Shown: positions 62,701-64,000 of the stretch, piece by piece
Layout: the number at the start of each line of letters is the position of its first letter
Numbering within the stretch: position 1 is the first letter of the stretch
Assembly: GCF_900111005.1 (NCBI RefSeq)
Contig: NZ_FOFV01000009.1
Location: 288,715 to 352,714, forward strand
DNA length: 64,000 nucleotides
Source: Lentzea albida
GTDB taxonomy: Bacteria > Actinomycetota > Actinomycetes > Mycobacteriales > Pseudonocardiaceae
Reading direction: 5' to 3'
The notes under the pieces: generated by a model
What the model saw: only the letters and a program-made list of their open reading frames with translations
What the model was told of the DNA's origin: nothing
Databases searched by the model: none
Made by a program: the position numbers and the translations under genes

Positions 62701-64000
62701 GCTTCTTGTCGGGCTTCTTGTTGGGTTCCTCGTCGGGCAGGGCGAACCGCACCCGGCGCCCGCCGGCCCCCTTGTCCGTGCCCTGGTACAGCCGCGGCTC
62801 CACCGCGCCCGCGGGCAGATCGGCCGTGACCCGTCCGCGGGGGACGTCGGCGAGCAGCTCGACCGGCCCGATCACCCGCGACAGCACGGACAGGTACCGC
62901 GGGGGCACCTCGACCTTCGTCACCGCCCGCGGCACCCCGTCCGGCCCGGTCCGCTGGTGCCGCCCCATCAGCGTGCCCTCGACCGCAGGCCGGTTCGCGC
63001 CACCGGTCTCGTCCACGAGCCCGAACATGTGGCCGACCTCGTGCGCGGAGGCCAACGGCCCCTGCCCCGGCGTCCAGTGCGTCTGGTCCACGTCGTGCTC
63101 GGGGTCCAGGTGCACCACGTGGTGCACCACCGGCGAGCTCCCGTCGTGCGGAACGACCCGGAACCGCAGCAGGTCCCCGTTGTCCGTGCGCAGGTCCGGC
63201 CCGTTGAGGTACTGGTCCACCCCGTTCTGGGCGTCCCGCAACACTTCCCGCCGCACGTCCTCGCCGAAGCGGCCTTCGGGGTCGATGTCGACGACGACCG
63301 TCAGCTCCGTCGTCCACACACCGTCCTGCACCGCCCTGCGCACCTCGAACGCCGACCGTTGCACCTCCGGTTGGCCGGGGAGGCCGCGGACGGTTCCCCG
63401 CTGGTGGGCTGGGGCTTGTTCCAGTGCGTCACGGCGGTACTGCTGTGCGGGTGCGGCGGGGGTCGGCTGCGCCTGCGTCTCCGGTTCCGACTCTGGCTCC
63501 GACTCCACGTCGGAGTTGACCGTCCGACTGTCGTCGAAGACGGACTCGGTGTCGGTTTCGCGGTCGGAGTCGGTGTCGGTCTCGTGGTTGGAGTTGTGGT
63601 CGGTCGTGCGGTCAGAGTTGTGGTCGGTTCCGCGGTTTGAGTCGTGATCGGTCTCATGGCCGGAGTCGCGGTCGGAGCCGTGTTCGGAGACTGACACCGT
63701 GTCCACCTCGGCCGCGTGCGGCGTCGGTGTGTGGGAGACCTCCGGCCGCGGGTTCTGGAACTCCGTTGTCCCGCGGTCCGCTCCGAGCTCGCTCGGCGCC
63801 TCGACCACCGGGACCACGTCCGGCCTCACCGGCACGTGCTGGGGTGCAGGTGTTTCGACCGACGAGGACACGGGCGGTACCACGACGTCGTCTCGGCCAG
63901 GCCGGCCCAGTGGCTGTCCGGTCTGGGGCTGTCCGGTCTGGGGCTGTCCGGTCTGGGGCTGTCCGGTCTGGGGCTGTCCGGTCTGGGGCTGTCCGGTCTG
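31697..64000 (-). CDS. Giant T7SS polymorphic effector, >10,767 aa, 5' end off window
   Basis: A single uninterrupted frame covers half the window. The frame is open at base 64000, where QTGQP repeats continue, so the true start and probably a WXG100-like N-terminus lie to the right. Visible order (numbering from base 64000): repeats and acidic linker; metzincin motif (320); beta-rich module 1 (about 455-2125); coiled coil (about 2125-2310); two caspase-like units (His3239/Cys3294 and His4504/Cys4559); second metzincin motif (4997); amidoligase (about 5205-5500); beta-rich module 2 (about 5785-7590); Ser/Asp/Val/Pro repeats; array of eight OTU-like domains interleaved with HTH-like segments (about 7875-10100); three further 90-residue repeats; unknown C-terminal domain (about 10430-10767). 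It is probably exported; the pairing of proteases, a ligase and OTU modules points to protein modification in a target cell. Confidence 0.9.
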   Translation of the reverse strand, partial: QTGQPQTGQPQTGQPQTGQPQTGQPQTGQPLGRPGRDDVVVPPVSSSVETPAPQHVPVRPDVVPVVEAPSELGADRGTTEFQNPRPEVSHTPTPHAAEVDTVSVSEHGSDRDSGHETDHDSNRGTDHNSDRTTDHNSNHETDTDSDRETDTESVFDDSRTVNSDVESEPESEPETQAQPTPAAPAQQYRRDALEQAPAHQRGTVRGLPGQPEVQRSAFEVRRAVQDGVWTTELTVVVDIDPEGRFGEDVRREVLRDAQNGVDQYLNGPDLRTDNGDLLRFRVVPHDGSSPVVHHVVHLDPEHDVDQTHWTPGQGPLASAHEVGHMFGLVDETGGANRPAVEGTLMGRHQRTGPDGVPRAVTKVEVPPRYLSVLSRVIGPVELLADVPRGRVTADLPAGAVEPRLYQGTDKGAGGRRVRFALPDEEPNKKPDKKPDKEPGTEPEEQTTESAEQRLRDSLPQYLRDSRALGAAQQIDVLHGDEGARIEVEQALRRLAPGVKKWDGTDELSEGIEHAVAGAFQDHGSRPTVKGDDRFYSLEIKATAHWDRVAVLGEAENKQVASSKTKTSSSVGEDGTRQNNLSPPLQFTGLPGVVVQVMPTIPAAPVEQVSSEQKKELGRSTKVEHTPAVKADVPVTLSFRLFDGDGRRVVSPEGEQEVEVSGRVTLAVPTDLPTKDDAGRTVLHEDTGSRIGDVVGADIAPVTRADRDRLVADDPVWREKQGDATTRLPELTGLPRGVATESAVVNNPGTATFAEQVLARLQPRFAKATALGSDGREVVEEFFSESTIAENLPKMAVYDGEAEPETGWVASPPIFKGRGRGFEWRPRSTQLEMRAVARWVRVDQVRDKVKITERTHAHFEHSGKYAVKRKFALSGFVGGGGEPIPGVMAAGGITGSASIERNASGKVSGSTAGKQALKITGDAVRYEMVYDIEVRQVGKEGQRPWKLDGNVSALHWTSRRNAERAGLVEPGQEDGGFRGGADRTVQGPPEFERGKAILGVVEEVDSGRLLEQALAPLLHDVPLQRRWYVSSSMFVRQFTDGDVEDGRLTAKAVEAIQRGRSLAESLDENEIARLTRRLTDGGLLIPLRRRGWFHDYRTTVTVTARVGDIEEGDPLTADELAEVYVGKATGGIESGGSRSAEVGGGPQLRFMGLLPGSGPSTTAFGVLLFGVRGARNWSKETTFGSKAKRRVERRKGDSLTEEGKIGDRAVRQFKSTLTIDFRVDSERRHAEAVRRIIPGRSGRQLPTHAEMPRVPGEISVEMRTLVPEALLAPGNPFDAEPHAPVVPTPTRTLPDPPAPHALRPPMSHRFDDVEIVSFHGAERLQQAALETMSTASGHDPVVHSRTGVIAQTVSAELASEKLAQDLRLFSDTLVIDSAKKLHGRRVHDLFGSWGVTFAPRLSATPVTAHEYQQVVREVQGTSKVTGVSGPTDTFGGYVVGVPVLTDKSLTAGEHGTHAMPRGILVLLGSPYSGSDGRSDSGYVETTEKLSISELPQKMFLVRLDVDATVVAEAVHKNNLTFGLTAPKPLTRAGEVVHLPESVLAWVTADQLAELATGTPPAASRTDGTLAVPPGLSPGRTEGQSVGLGGISRPIDLQQHVDALRDALARHPAIGADKARRLLPDSTLDPNNVNIASVKRFLSDANRMVNSLINGGQVAPNRLEDRFHGETYDLVIDASFTEEPSQGAVRNVAKLKAGVSAELGAKGVTSRVRTLFTAIASSRAAVVVRNPGTTDPGSGQDENAKPRRTEGQAGAGPGLEGIFGRRELKKTTDERTKYSQSATVEGPVAVHTGRLDVTLRIQRHGRDYGSIEVTEEAEVTKLAEEAFPPPVRGGRFGSAEADSGVRTGPLSDDDMAAWRTTLPDGTPVPPMKDLGAHWAEHYFGDIEVLRRDVVDVLRAADVDITPKVLRVLRTAITPTSVRAAFQAALDGRFVLSPRDGLDHDVEVHFRPSRTPRFASTSAGVRIDAQRVRSEETEVGFTSGNEAELLNTAPFGALGQATATGSGKGTESGTKPFRSPFDAKGASTTRTTHTALGPELEESELSRTDESRTAAPMSSETRTDEKLTRALVASVDTRVVARLRTQHGETEAVAYKDRRVHDAFAVRMYDTNAAQLTGRQLPGQLVDSTTALAEKAEAWLKAEQARTAASARVEIAARPLEAADQRRSTAIVDRQEIRPLIQAQRELAHARRDEFTRAREEWKNAPAESREHHREEVKRRRGEWAAADAALRRLVDRETRLARVIAQSGAVTAAHAATVEAERAAVLAEEKAKQEWWAAKAEHDREIAAEQRREADEEVAEEEVAEEVADEEVAPDPSPEVEEQEAPRTALPDLLSRLDQVGEVDHRWGKASQREVDALLQEARRIVDRHVRRPPLFIEVPTQDNLDHDAIVTLVAYRRYQELRGLVGDGDRPADLAAHLAVETGRPVVESERSGLPGGAPQAGTAGGPSTSTSAVVTYPPTGNASEAIALVSDDSAQDGWPQRVHEWLGTGDWPPTSSAFVLLEFEDDHVLVGGDTLDADTAAQLVLDSGTFTSLGRDLPVHVLLVSRGSEPTNSPASDLSGIDDLAGDQRAEEFVQRFSEAVQAGAPNRPVWTRAEEDDPDDLISALTPAELVFDRLYPITPENLVSRAITNSSGDLIGFDVSRRRWFTPPPGSIRTVHAERRSEVRPPDEFDAEGRELPLPWAALTAPGRVRPLVLALSSTEDPQHFNLSAGPDGKSLLHTPREIAELLVKRPDFLAAVTAPEQPALVLLNRSPWGSEQRPLDLTAELVAELSRLVGKPFETYTIAGKLRMRTDGVTIVATDALFDHQPAPVDATSVFRSGSVFGLPGAEPVGPWSRATVQAFSDAVESGRFVVPGPWGAARPFFVVAPGDAAGAARAGLVGGGQLDVDGAWVGAALSDPASSALTADPTRPVVIVKPHPSGEQDFGTFAFDVVTRLHEAGLFPPVYALQGSGDLTTIGDPGTAYADVSGLRAGDLDVTPVLDREGNPRALVVRTLGDDDYFAEVKAWAEAAEEQSLRFPKGPDGTEVDPSWSSDHTTPVFVLVRTGPAGYRASSRGALDLDVTPQVLMTVLRNDLKLRFVLGRGTSAAEDTGVREPSVVFAAVDGPVVGQDDLTTGLAGGGYSRRIHWSGGRTRFSPDGVVVVEVPRFGSEATPPLAASSLVSHPKVNDLQGLHGVMFPSSDFDLVDDVDDAHRAGAGHRDFYFSRREVPGSPGTGTTTLVPKLSPFFGLETWYAGAHGSWSAMYAALAGNRPYLLGDEVKLDPHKAAAVLSGHHLFAQAHPNTTPALMLEMCYLGGVEPGHSGESVAGAIQRAWRSVAPQPAVPRVFAATRELLVGNGDNYVVYDGGDIVEVVAPGSRIRPPVELRELAANDVPAVTAAFDPAGTDVLAGSDADIETTARAVVRAAAWRQLRLAQEHWVTAMPAVTIVGGGTNRGPVHPRTGGLLSSARVVEVERRFRAALADEAQDMAHRGMPVDVDHVRITIRGPQGDHGVGPHEVRIEVALEARPDSDVVGTGNQESIRELFRDRRGTAVGAAFPAVSGSGSGHTRAAVSRAAFDSPQRMVDRSFRAVEADGVRTTRGGDTAPPVALLPRPATPIPGVEDDDSGSDTASEAGSIPAGFELVQPPVTPALRDVVEEQLAQASILHVDPVSNQLSDPAEQADLAVLRSRLATAVTLQQDSGLAMPVVLISGRSEQTAVVAAMLRDGQAVDPSQPAPDVLQLAVPSAAVSVVVDLPDWPLGHEHAPTTAAAGGLSFGSSLPDEPPWVFLHARQPVIPRARKSFYVYATLEGDRFLVRGVPVTPATLASRVRNSPAYRRWVTPTTPIRLVGTDPDRPEASRRAAQEFAEALWHAGSRHLVSAATDPLGLGPSNSTVVLNDGYYEPVSQIRPGDVDWVPLTRNDGGLVGIGFATPDVLDGDVLRSMALSTDQSQRLVAEEFEDADGHVVHHYRAGKWAPATTGARTRPVTLVGEHGQNGYTLPLVDGSTLPVDAEVAAHMLAGSALFRQATAGPVRPQLLLFTHDESLPTGSASGANEKLLATLRNLTGPVQGHDFAGELGFSDVGALVVPRDARVEESGTPTAADVVSVAGGPVTGFPVPGLDAATIQDFADAVRTGRTEGPTGPWAPDSPLVVVVDSPDGTFARVRSRAGAVLELGGGDLGRLWLSDSGSRAALEADPSRPVVLLANFAGTEANFGQLGFDFAGALHEAGFFTDVYAPDGAVEIRDDAVSHDPATEFPLVSPLRAGDLQSVVLRNRDEVAVAVYLRAPGDEAEFERASQWAENVTADIVQSFHGARGSEQSPWLDRFPVFLIASSGRRGVQAVRRDNAAVDLTPAALAEVMRADDELRAALNTETGEQNGRGVVLIALNGVAGDFDAFSIVFAAGGYSRWTYSPSGVTTLHQDGTISLQDGEFLSSPPSKASSADVITRPLVSDRLGEHGQYFPLTLTDDHHMSAAARHSDEVELQYYLRELMTGPGGTAVMKAYVAPWAGSRRVPWLVDGHGGRRGLMFGLRTDRPFVFGDTQTLNGIDSAAVVAGTTLFAEAAPDSDTPVALVQCWLNSSNSTTTPTAAELFQRELDRNHESQVFAATNVVSVHTTNAVRAVKDEGSFAAADPRAPVPEVPLSDLVAYRIDDTTVQFDPGQTYLSYLQDADVRETARLATRAAAWRALKQAGLPTVEIIVHETPLTGVDRALAETRAEGIERVVRAAVAAESAQLDRLGLGVDPGVIGVSVTVDVAAPGSEPPARVVVTLPPEILGARQLAEVEANPGSLRAIHDMNEAFAPLARRGSATAPSPQPVELDAGAQSQPVGRGPAVDENPSGVEPTLRRPVVEDERWRHSAAARAPWFDPQDVPLRPADWEHLRAGAEVRTVDTELFDPARSRSGPAGYVQRVRYDVRRIEVGDRHVRELTVRLRPVGDITPDLRLEVEADVQRGLDAIANAGYRLPGGDQLHVRVEFAGPHELAHSDVELRPRGDDDASRQTRWRSDDREALAHEVLHFVGLVDEHVDQHRVFLADDSRSRVVADDGPMGPAVHNGLSALKPRHAWMIERTMVSQLGSVEGWNPVRPDRTSPLVDSAARTADVSLPRDRSVPELLRSISDGLAQLDRHLTALPGAFGTELRDRAAHWRQVVARPAETFPPTAAEALQDRLDALGALLVRARAVRLRHITGIYDRARAVVERGGNPLGFHPAGIPGGLTAAPEARFGLEVEFETSVPGKIGHRLEEQGFLRWDDGARFYDDVPSASDGLYRLVAEHSEDDGAELVSPVLRGGREAWEGLRAVLSTVRRQTDADGDTPDASAMGGHVNVSLPGGLTAEQAVRLAQLAKANEEVLFWLGNRVEADGRDRRIDLLGPNPMPPHSVDEYADGARAETHDQRVVWSLNANRNEAVNFEHLGESDEALRRVEFRFWTGSLDPATWQVQAEISAAMYRAATDASTHDRIAAMMREPLLLAPGGRVENREFWLDRLLSFAELLPLSPVAQQELVKRAAMSGPWHFSPEVDATLRSQEVGRKDAIVFPAPETDLSQVLALLDRLPRRRDDLLLSVSLTPDGRHVRLWNGQTRTVEDFAAAAEERGIGERQSVDWQGGTAAGRVVLLTSGGTELARHMANLIGAPVLATPGDVRFDSTGELVAVGENGPVEWVEFTLANEPSGTGTDRLEVALRVGDGSLDDEALPATSFVPMPPKPFTGDVVADAVHGREAEPDLSGTREDATSLLPDPEAEEIPLATLARSEVDSVAVEDGAPSTEESSTAGGLDLPDDRSSGLFTQRGELTGGAAVDAAIDALLPEGERTGVEHFVTALKTGGGGFLGDGRSEDVEIGGKHYELHARAHYRWDNATESGTASRSVRLDGPTGSATLSAASSAAQANSALALVLIPATPGFTAVGTVGASTDASNSVAVGASATASGGRQLAVAFPTRDVSVPVWIELTLRDARGRVVGDPVQVGEAGDIVVDLSVPDLPGGEPGGVLADGPVFVESVHIGRTGAGSYRGRPLPPDADGEHRLFDKVVSALPGSLVKPGRPGRRNLREFLDDSTFKKRYQDMAVTAEQAERGRGWVRSEMLFTGKHPFAAWLHTPSAVEMRLVERVEPVVLRTVDHVTFTDVESIGAEVSDSGDASRGANSKMMAGPGFDLGVAGLVAGPVVMGGVESAHKQSTSRSGEVKHTSTRRGRAQQVEHVFDLEVRVPGKPAMTFAGDVRAVEWREVRAEVAPEAEVVPPRRLYGPEALESGRALAGASLEVSRVASQVLDLIENSVRTVPGHKRWYLSSDRFLSQFDDPSAGRTIGRKLQEALGRRDALRRLLTDRELGLLADRALSADGLRIPLLPKHGWGHDYHVSFTLKASLSDLRDTGEVRTAADPAVVTTSDTQATQHTKSRTRSTGVGAAGRVTATITERAVVVVASLYSAFGWTRSGLSGVTAKRGEERREGGALDDTGAVVAEPKHRFTATVDWTLSGQTYKRHNAMVRGLSIGRPGLHVPWTEPVTLVDPESGATSEETTFRVEADVWVPEAHVSRMRPDPVVVERTAGRQDQPHITLRPEPDAPVSADPLRRGLSRDLDGIRVLSFEGLAHVRAAVRDALTRASGDPAFSFAESDNSVLVDTVLSPDAVMADQRVFSRTTGVRGLQWARRRVKRFAAAEVSFQPRDVEVLGEGWRQAVTSAAVETGVGAGKEFTAAVTAAADLTAFAFYKDVTTDGKEGATVKPGALLVIEGDPMVLEKSSTEDVATDVVTGTSAARQPERLHLVRFGVRTTVVAEVRSRRWRNAWGVLRPAAPATANEQFDLPRAVTAWVTTAQLDAIRTKQAEEDARVRDLATRTDPASSALAALAVTTLAGTAPAAPSAVADALADDPVATVDDETGDTAGDRVVAPPAFLRPGEPLSVGLGVVDGVVDMRSVLPELRRDLERSLGPKRARRLIPLSPLSTGHDNYAAISSWLSDAQTTLEDSARGGVPRPLRLEDRTTGETYDVVMTNEVLDRPVFAGLEHGDVKQTRGTTTLGSRVRTFARTVLRLEPVVLPALQAGGPAPDENVSRSNPYAMMGGGVIGDVLLGRKKRTTKKTHKVVRESSAETSGTFARFQVPVGFTVAVERHGRRVAEAGAAHDVSILHLPEDTVHARPAAVTAPVVRPEEEAEPDALTRWRGDAGLGRGWAGHLRFGADDLVAAAELAYREATGQREVPADVRRALRTTLTGSRFKALLPLHATTGTPLEIPLAGGQSLELHVRRTGTPTLTGVSARTTVSTHGNSSGTETVAEESAAEFGMAAGPLLGPGGTQPPGHEKFGEQKTLGGGAAFAVPLRVVGGIGSEGEAEAEHHHDGESVPASSSTGPAGLWLNDIEVRFVARTKGRRRNHDRAAVVDFEVRDAVVLVDDDHRDRIPADLADTARALAAADTTLVAAVSALAGALDAAQRGVEGSAEALARAENAHADALDAWWDALHAHEAQVGTITEPADEHLLPPLDFGPRDTPAELRDLVDGTTEAPVVVDESGARVPAPRPESRPSPNRNTELRLSPATPGLTPADRVRVGRVLGWAGEDEFAGLEVVAHGDLTGPAPATAVSAVMAEITRSARRGAGTTPRPPVQVEMRHVAEAGDVRVELRAVFAEDDAPPVSGDVPPSPEEVRPASVELPPVPEEVPPVSDDVSSLSSEDVLPVPDDVSSLSSTDLSPVSGDVSPLSEDLPPVSGDVSPLSADLPLVLDDVSSLSSGDFSPVSGDVSPLSEDAPPVPEDAPPGSHEDVSTSAGPEQRPEWTDPQQPAPVWWQKMPAHALSAFHDQARKIVGRHSVPPMSLGEPSAQQVEQRNKHELAVEVVAHHLYTTDQGVSAVPALSPDDLARTLAGDLDLASPRGPRGGAPGDQDLPVRPGASSSSAQDSAARGLSDEEVENLIRLRRAEHPDESKKDTIDAVRRQGARRRDARFLELYNKTTGAVPRSERAWADEQIEELIRKHLPGRSTVEGVRDALRAEGVHVGNKRFLNLYHEVTDTDARPYRVGQDEEKIEFMRRQILLGKNMTDTINAARNTGMTGGRKRWRDLYYLAQGRAVQDFRRARHESGTAGEQGAGSKRPAASVEGVVTSQHKRSRPSVAGAVANELVALSLEENSSAATAAALGLRVVGIAPDGDHFYAAVLASVPESVWSDRLDELGVDASVAGLRQATADAYRRVKLPELGGRSLEGMGRPADAVEDGLRTPGEWDGESVAVAAQLVPGVLKINLKTITHDGRLSTNGVAVDDSLDTYYVVHDGVNHYQATASDVPAQERPDDEQDLELVRARIAGHPDDDDSAILTMVRAWGATSSDHRLRELIGEVRKERLQRLMRVVRQRADESRAVAEHGTIERSIHEHLVEDPLADNESIVQALRDRGVVLEGSELTELVNDTRLSTVASDLGLRVVDVVPGRDSFYEAVLRSVPGDVLSAKLGREGSVTALRHAAADAYRQLKARELGVHHPDELEPDEVENGLRTSRHQNEQSTQWAPQLVVDVLGVNLKTIRENGWVSTHPGFDDGLPTYYVVHRDGDDYQATERATLPDEVRERIAAFAPAAPSKDTLLDALKRVQAREYPALNLTREPGGVPVSPVTRELVGEWVSAMRENRPALTPAEIARLSGGLVTAEAVERVHRAARDTTPAAPAAPAVPGDADLPGDDRLKDLVKEYRDSHPDSSPEDVKNAVVDLGVVMDDERLRALVYQVVAESFERRAQVGDGRVKDFVRRHLDQYPHDTKRTVELAVRAHGFAIKTSRFADMIRDVKQSATAAALGLGIVDVPPDGDSFFAAVLRSVPEDVLTARLGRGTSVMVLRHAAADAYHRARLRGLGKEPGDDVEPNEIETDLRTPGRLPEHNELWLPRLMAELLNVNLTVIRKGGQQSLDGAVDDSLRTYHVVHMGGEHYRAAVPLTAVQDVHGGSDDQLKAVIEDYRDSHPGSSPEDIVRAVVDRGVATAGDRLRALVHDVMADSSQRRELPRDDRLKAFVRKHLAEYPNDNRDMIARAGRARGIRIGKSQLADAIHEAKRSAAAARLGLRIVDVALDGDSFYAAVLRSVPQDVWSDRLRELGREASAAGLRQAVADAYRAWRLRQLDEPRPGELEADAVEIALRTPGHRAGRHDLWAPQLVAELLGINLKTIEKDGRLTTRASSDDHLASHYVVHDGDNRYQATVPLGATPPAAVPVPAPRRKLDDPQILDLVRDHLAQHPADSDQAVADAVRAQGVAGKNTRLRHLVHIVRQSAVAADLGLRIVDVPPDGDSFYAAVLRSVPEDVWSHRFGREPSVADLRAATADAYRLLKLRESGGPSLDELEADAVENGLRTPLYWDSRSGVLAPRLVSEVLGVTLMTILSDGGLSADGVVIDDRPVHHVAVDDANRYRATVPLGPGTSDDGQLPNLREEARARHAGNRAVAGSAPARRIIVGGEGVRPRKRLDEHQITELIRAHFAKHPDDGDDATADAVRLQGASLNNMLFRDLIHGVRRSVAAAGLGLRIVDVPPGGNSFYEAVLRSVPAEVWSDRLGREPSVTVLREATAEAYRLLRLRESGGRSLDELEADAVETGLRTPGHWDRDSGELALRLMPGVLGANLVTIANDGRLRTNGLAVNDDLSMYYVALNGVNGYQATVPLAAARDAAALTSPGTTSPAVLPGVVESNTEQIMALVKEHRAAHPHDSVNAVVEAVGRARGTTAGSAQVRDLLHMSVNTSSRSRRKLDDQQIMELIREHLAAHPHDGYMAAGAAVRAKGGAVKDTRMRHLFFAVRRSVAAADLGLRIVDVAPDGDCYYSAVLRSVPEPVRSAWSERSGREWSVRGLRAATAAAYRLHRLRELGVRNPDELEADAVEIGLRTEGHWNSDSGDWAPQLMPGVLGVNLMTITRNGRLSTNGVTLYRELPTYHVVFDGVDHYQATEAVQREVAPETRTRRPEKLTPDQIRGVIREHLAADPFDDSRSTAAAVSARGVVLGDVELANLITDVKQSLAAERLGLRVVDVAAGPASFYEAVLRSVPEDVWSARLGELGREASVTGLRQATADAYRRVKLPELGERSLEELGLPADEVETGLRTSERPIPRSGYWAPQLVVKVLGVNLMAILKDGRLSTNAAFDDDLPTYYVVHDGNHEYRATERAEMPVVVRERVIAFVPPAHGLGTLLDALEDVRSNAYPTLDLARDSNGAPTDPTTRALVGEWVLTMLRHRPAFTPAQIAELSGGLVTRGIVERIHHASQGTTAPDVAVAPAAPVDTALPDEVRDRIVTLVPPAHGMATLRDALEHIQATVHPALDLTRDPSGIPTDPTTRELIGQWAWTMLKRQTGFTPAQVVDLSGGLVTEALAEHVHNLPHETPSEVAPAAPVRADLPDEVRDRIVTLVPPAHGLATLLEALEHVQANVHPALDLTRDSSGAPVDPVTRGVVGQWALAMLEHPSGFTPAQVAERSGGLIAAHQVAHLYNIADDAPPDVEGMTWLDQGRRKQTFAVEEGALSQDLYVSHAIAHGLQPVMGMDEQFPWRDPANPLYAVTPMLAGPDGDIHPVIRAEVDQITVRVARGKKLVERIANDPDDHRLPPMTPQQFRALWKELEYNLTERLRHIVATTVNPTPESITIAAPRPQRPTDLIYVGRVKQRHVRPREEVLVGQYQLLLANPPGSVPVEQQPLLSQAKFLEFYLGGMFDFRKDHHGQLEEEAQWRGLHPHYPGYLFHGGSRTKQNLISAEGAGNSTAFANSVLTPDGKIDHDRVNVVFLGIEALFPDPNNPDGLIQVGGGVQVAFDNAVDPDANPFGILLADYSDEYEFPKIKEEPQDQ
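32720..33700 (-). repeat. Three tandem ~100-residue repeats near the C-terminus
   Basis: Three units contain LPDEVRDRIVTLVPPAHGLA, HPALDLTRD-SGxPxDPxTR and GFTPAQVxxLSGGLVT. A fourth copy sits between OTU-like copies 2 and 3 (about 38,420-38,110). The DNA units are about 320 bp and well conserved. Confidence 0.8.
33700..40380 (-). repeat. Array of eight OTU-like domains interleaved with HTH-like segments
   Basis: Eight copies of a domain of about 135 residues start [LI]GLR[IV]VDV-x-x-DGDSFYAAVLRSVP and end TYYVVHDG-x-x-YQAT. Their nucleophile-position codons begin near 39641, 38813, 37712, 36932, 36293, 35568, 34730 and 34091. Fourteen copies of a ~50-residue helical segment (pattern LIRxHLxxHPxD...AVRxxG...RLRxLIxxV) precede or separate them. 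The pattern DGDCYYSAVL in copy 7 matches the OTU DGNC-F-x-A motif. Confidence 0.75.
34340..34790 (-). other. Domain: the one OTU-like copy with intact Cys and His
   Basis: Copy 7 has APDGDCYYSAVL (Cys at visible residue 9757) and VDHYQAT (His 9878), 121 residues apart, typical for OTU peptidases. The Asp two residues before the Cys, or the one at DG, could complete the site. All other copies have Ser, His or another change at the Cys position. Confidence 0.68.
40790..41170 (-). repeat. Ser/Asp/Val/Pro coding repeats
   Basis: Tandem units of about 24-48 bp encode SPVSGDVSPLSEDLPP and VPDDVSSLSSEDV variants. This is a flexible acidic linker before the OTU-like array. Confidence 0.75.
41240..46650 (-). 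other. Region: beta-rich module 2
   Basis: About 1,800 residues related to module 1: KRWYLSSDRFLSQF (near 45,195), GWGHDYHVSFTL (near 44,990), DGIRVLSFEGLAHVRAA (near 44,310) and AWVTTAQLDAI keep the same order. This indicates an ancient internal duplication about 15.7 kb apart. Confidence 0.6.
47480..48390 (-). other. Domain: amidoligase-type (COOH-NH2 ligase) domain
   Basis: Motifs of the putative amidoligase family are present in order: FGLEVEFET, AEHSEDDGAELVSP, GGHVNVSLP, NFEHLG and RRVEFRFWTGSLDP. The family has a glutamine-synthetase-like fold and is predicted to make amide or peptide bonds using ATP. The Glu and His residues expected for nucleotide and metal binding are kept. Finding it inside a giant secreted-type protein is unusual. 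Confidence 0.72.
48820..49330 (-). other. Domain: metzincin-type zinc peptidase, copy B
   Basis: HEVLHFVGLVDEH begins at visible residue 4997 and fits HExxHxxGxxD. The Met-turn candidate is GPMGPAV. It is more diverged than copy A. Confidence 0.65.
49650..53140 (-). other. Domain: caspase-like / CHAT-like unit 2
   Basis: It repeats unit 1 with His4504 in VDGHGGRRGLMFGL and Cys4559 in ALVQCWLNSS, again exactly 55 residues apart. Both units also share upstream segments such as the FGxxxFDxxxxLHEAGxF stretch and the RAGDL motif. Confidence 0.58.
53350..56640 (-). other. Domain: caspase-like / CHAT-like unit 1
   Basis: A unit of about 1,100 residues ending in a clan-CD-like pair: His3239 in GAHGSWSAM and Cys3294 in LMLEMCYLGG, 55 residues apart. 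The HG ... hydrophobic strand-Cys pattern is that of caspase, CHAT and metacaspase folds. A Cys-centred family seen in giant actinomycete proteins may correspond; that link is inference. Confidence 0.55.
57080..57620 (-). other. Region: charged coiled coil
   Basis: About 180 residues rich in A, E, R and K with heptad-like spacing (for example REEWKNAPAESREHHREEVK). It ends in an acidic EEVAEEEVAEEVADEEV run and separates module 1 from the caspase-like units. Confidence 0.65.
57620..62640 (-). other. Region: beta-rich module 1
   Basis: About 1,670 residues. Landmarks shared with module 2 include RRWYVSSSMFVRQF (near 60,915), GWFHDYRTTVTV (near 60,725), a DDVEIVSFHGAERLQQA segment (near 60,070) and AWVTADQLAEL. 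No active-site motif was seen. Confidence 0.6.
62880..63395 (-). other. Domain: metzincin-type zinc peptidase, copy A
   Basis: HEVGHMFGLVDE begins at visible residue 320 and fits HExxHxxGxxD; GTLMGR is a plausible Met-turn. The lead-in SAFEVRRAV...VDQYLNG is closely related to the metzincin domain of the 4,569-aa effector. Confidence 0.75.
63450..63690 (-). repeat. Asp/Ser/Thr/His-rich degenerate repeat
   Basis: A hydrophilic stretch alternates DHDSNRGTDH, NSDRTTDHNS and TDTDSDRETDTES, then Glu-rich SEPESEPE. It is probably a flexible linker. It is encoded by ggtcggt-type degenerate repeats. Confidence 0.7.
63912..64000 (-). repeat. 15-bp tandem repeat encoding QTGQP
   Basis: The unit ggctgtccggtctgg occurs five times perfectly plus 14 bases of a sixth, ending at the window edge. 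It encodes Gln-Thr-Gly-Gln-Pro in frame with the giant gene. Perfect conservation suggests recent slippage, so copy number may vary between strains or be mis-assembled. Confidence 0.95.

Noticed and set aside
63881..63883. GTG at 63883 as the start of the giant gene
   Set aside because: The frame stays open upstream through the in-frame QTGQP repeats to the window edge and no ribosome binding site precedes this GTG.
63912..64000. CRISPR-like short repeat
   Set aside because: Units are contiguous with no spacers and are in frame with the giant gene, so this is a coding tandem repeat.
31697..64000. Polyketide or non-ribosomal peptide synthetase megagene
   Set aside because: No ketosynthase, acyltransferase, adenylation, condensation or phosphopantetheine motifs were seen.
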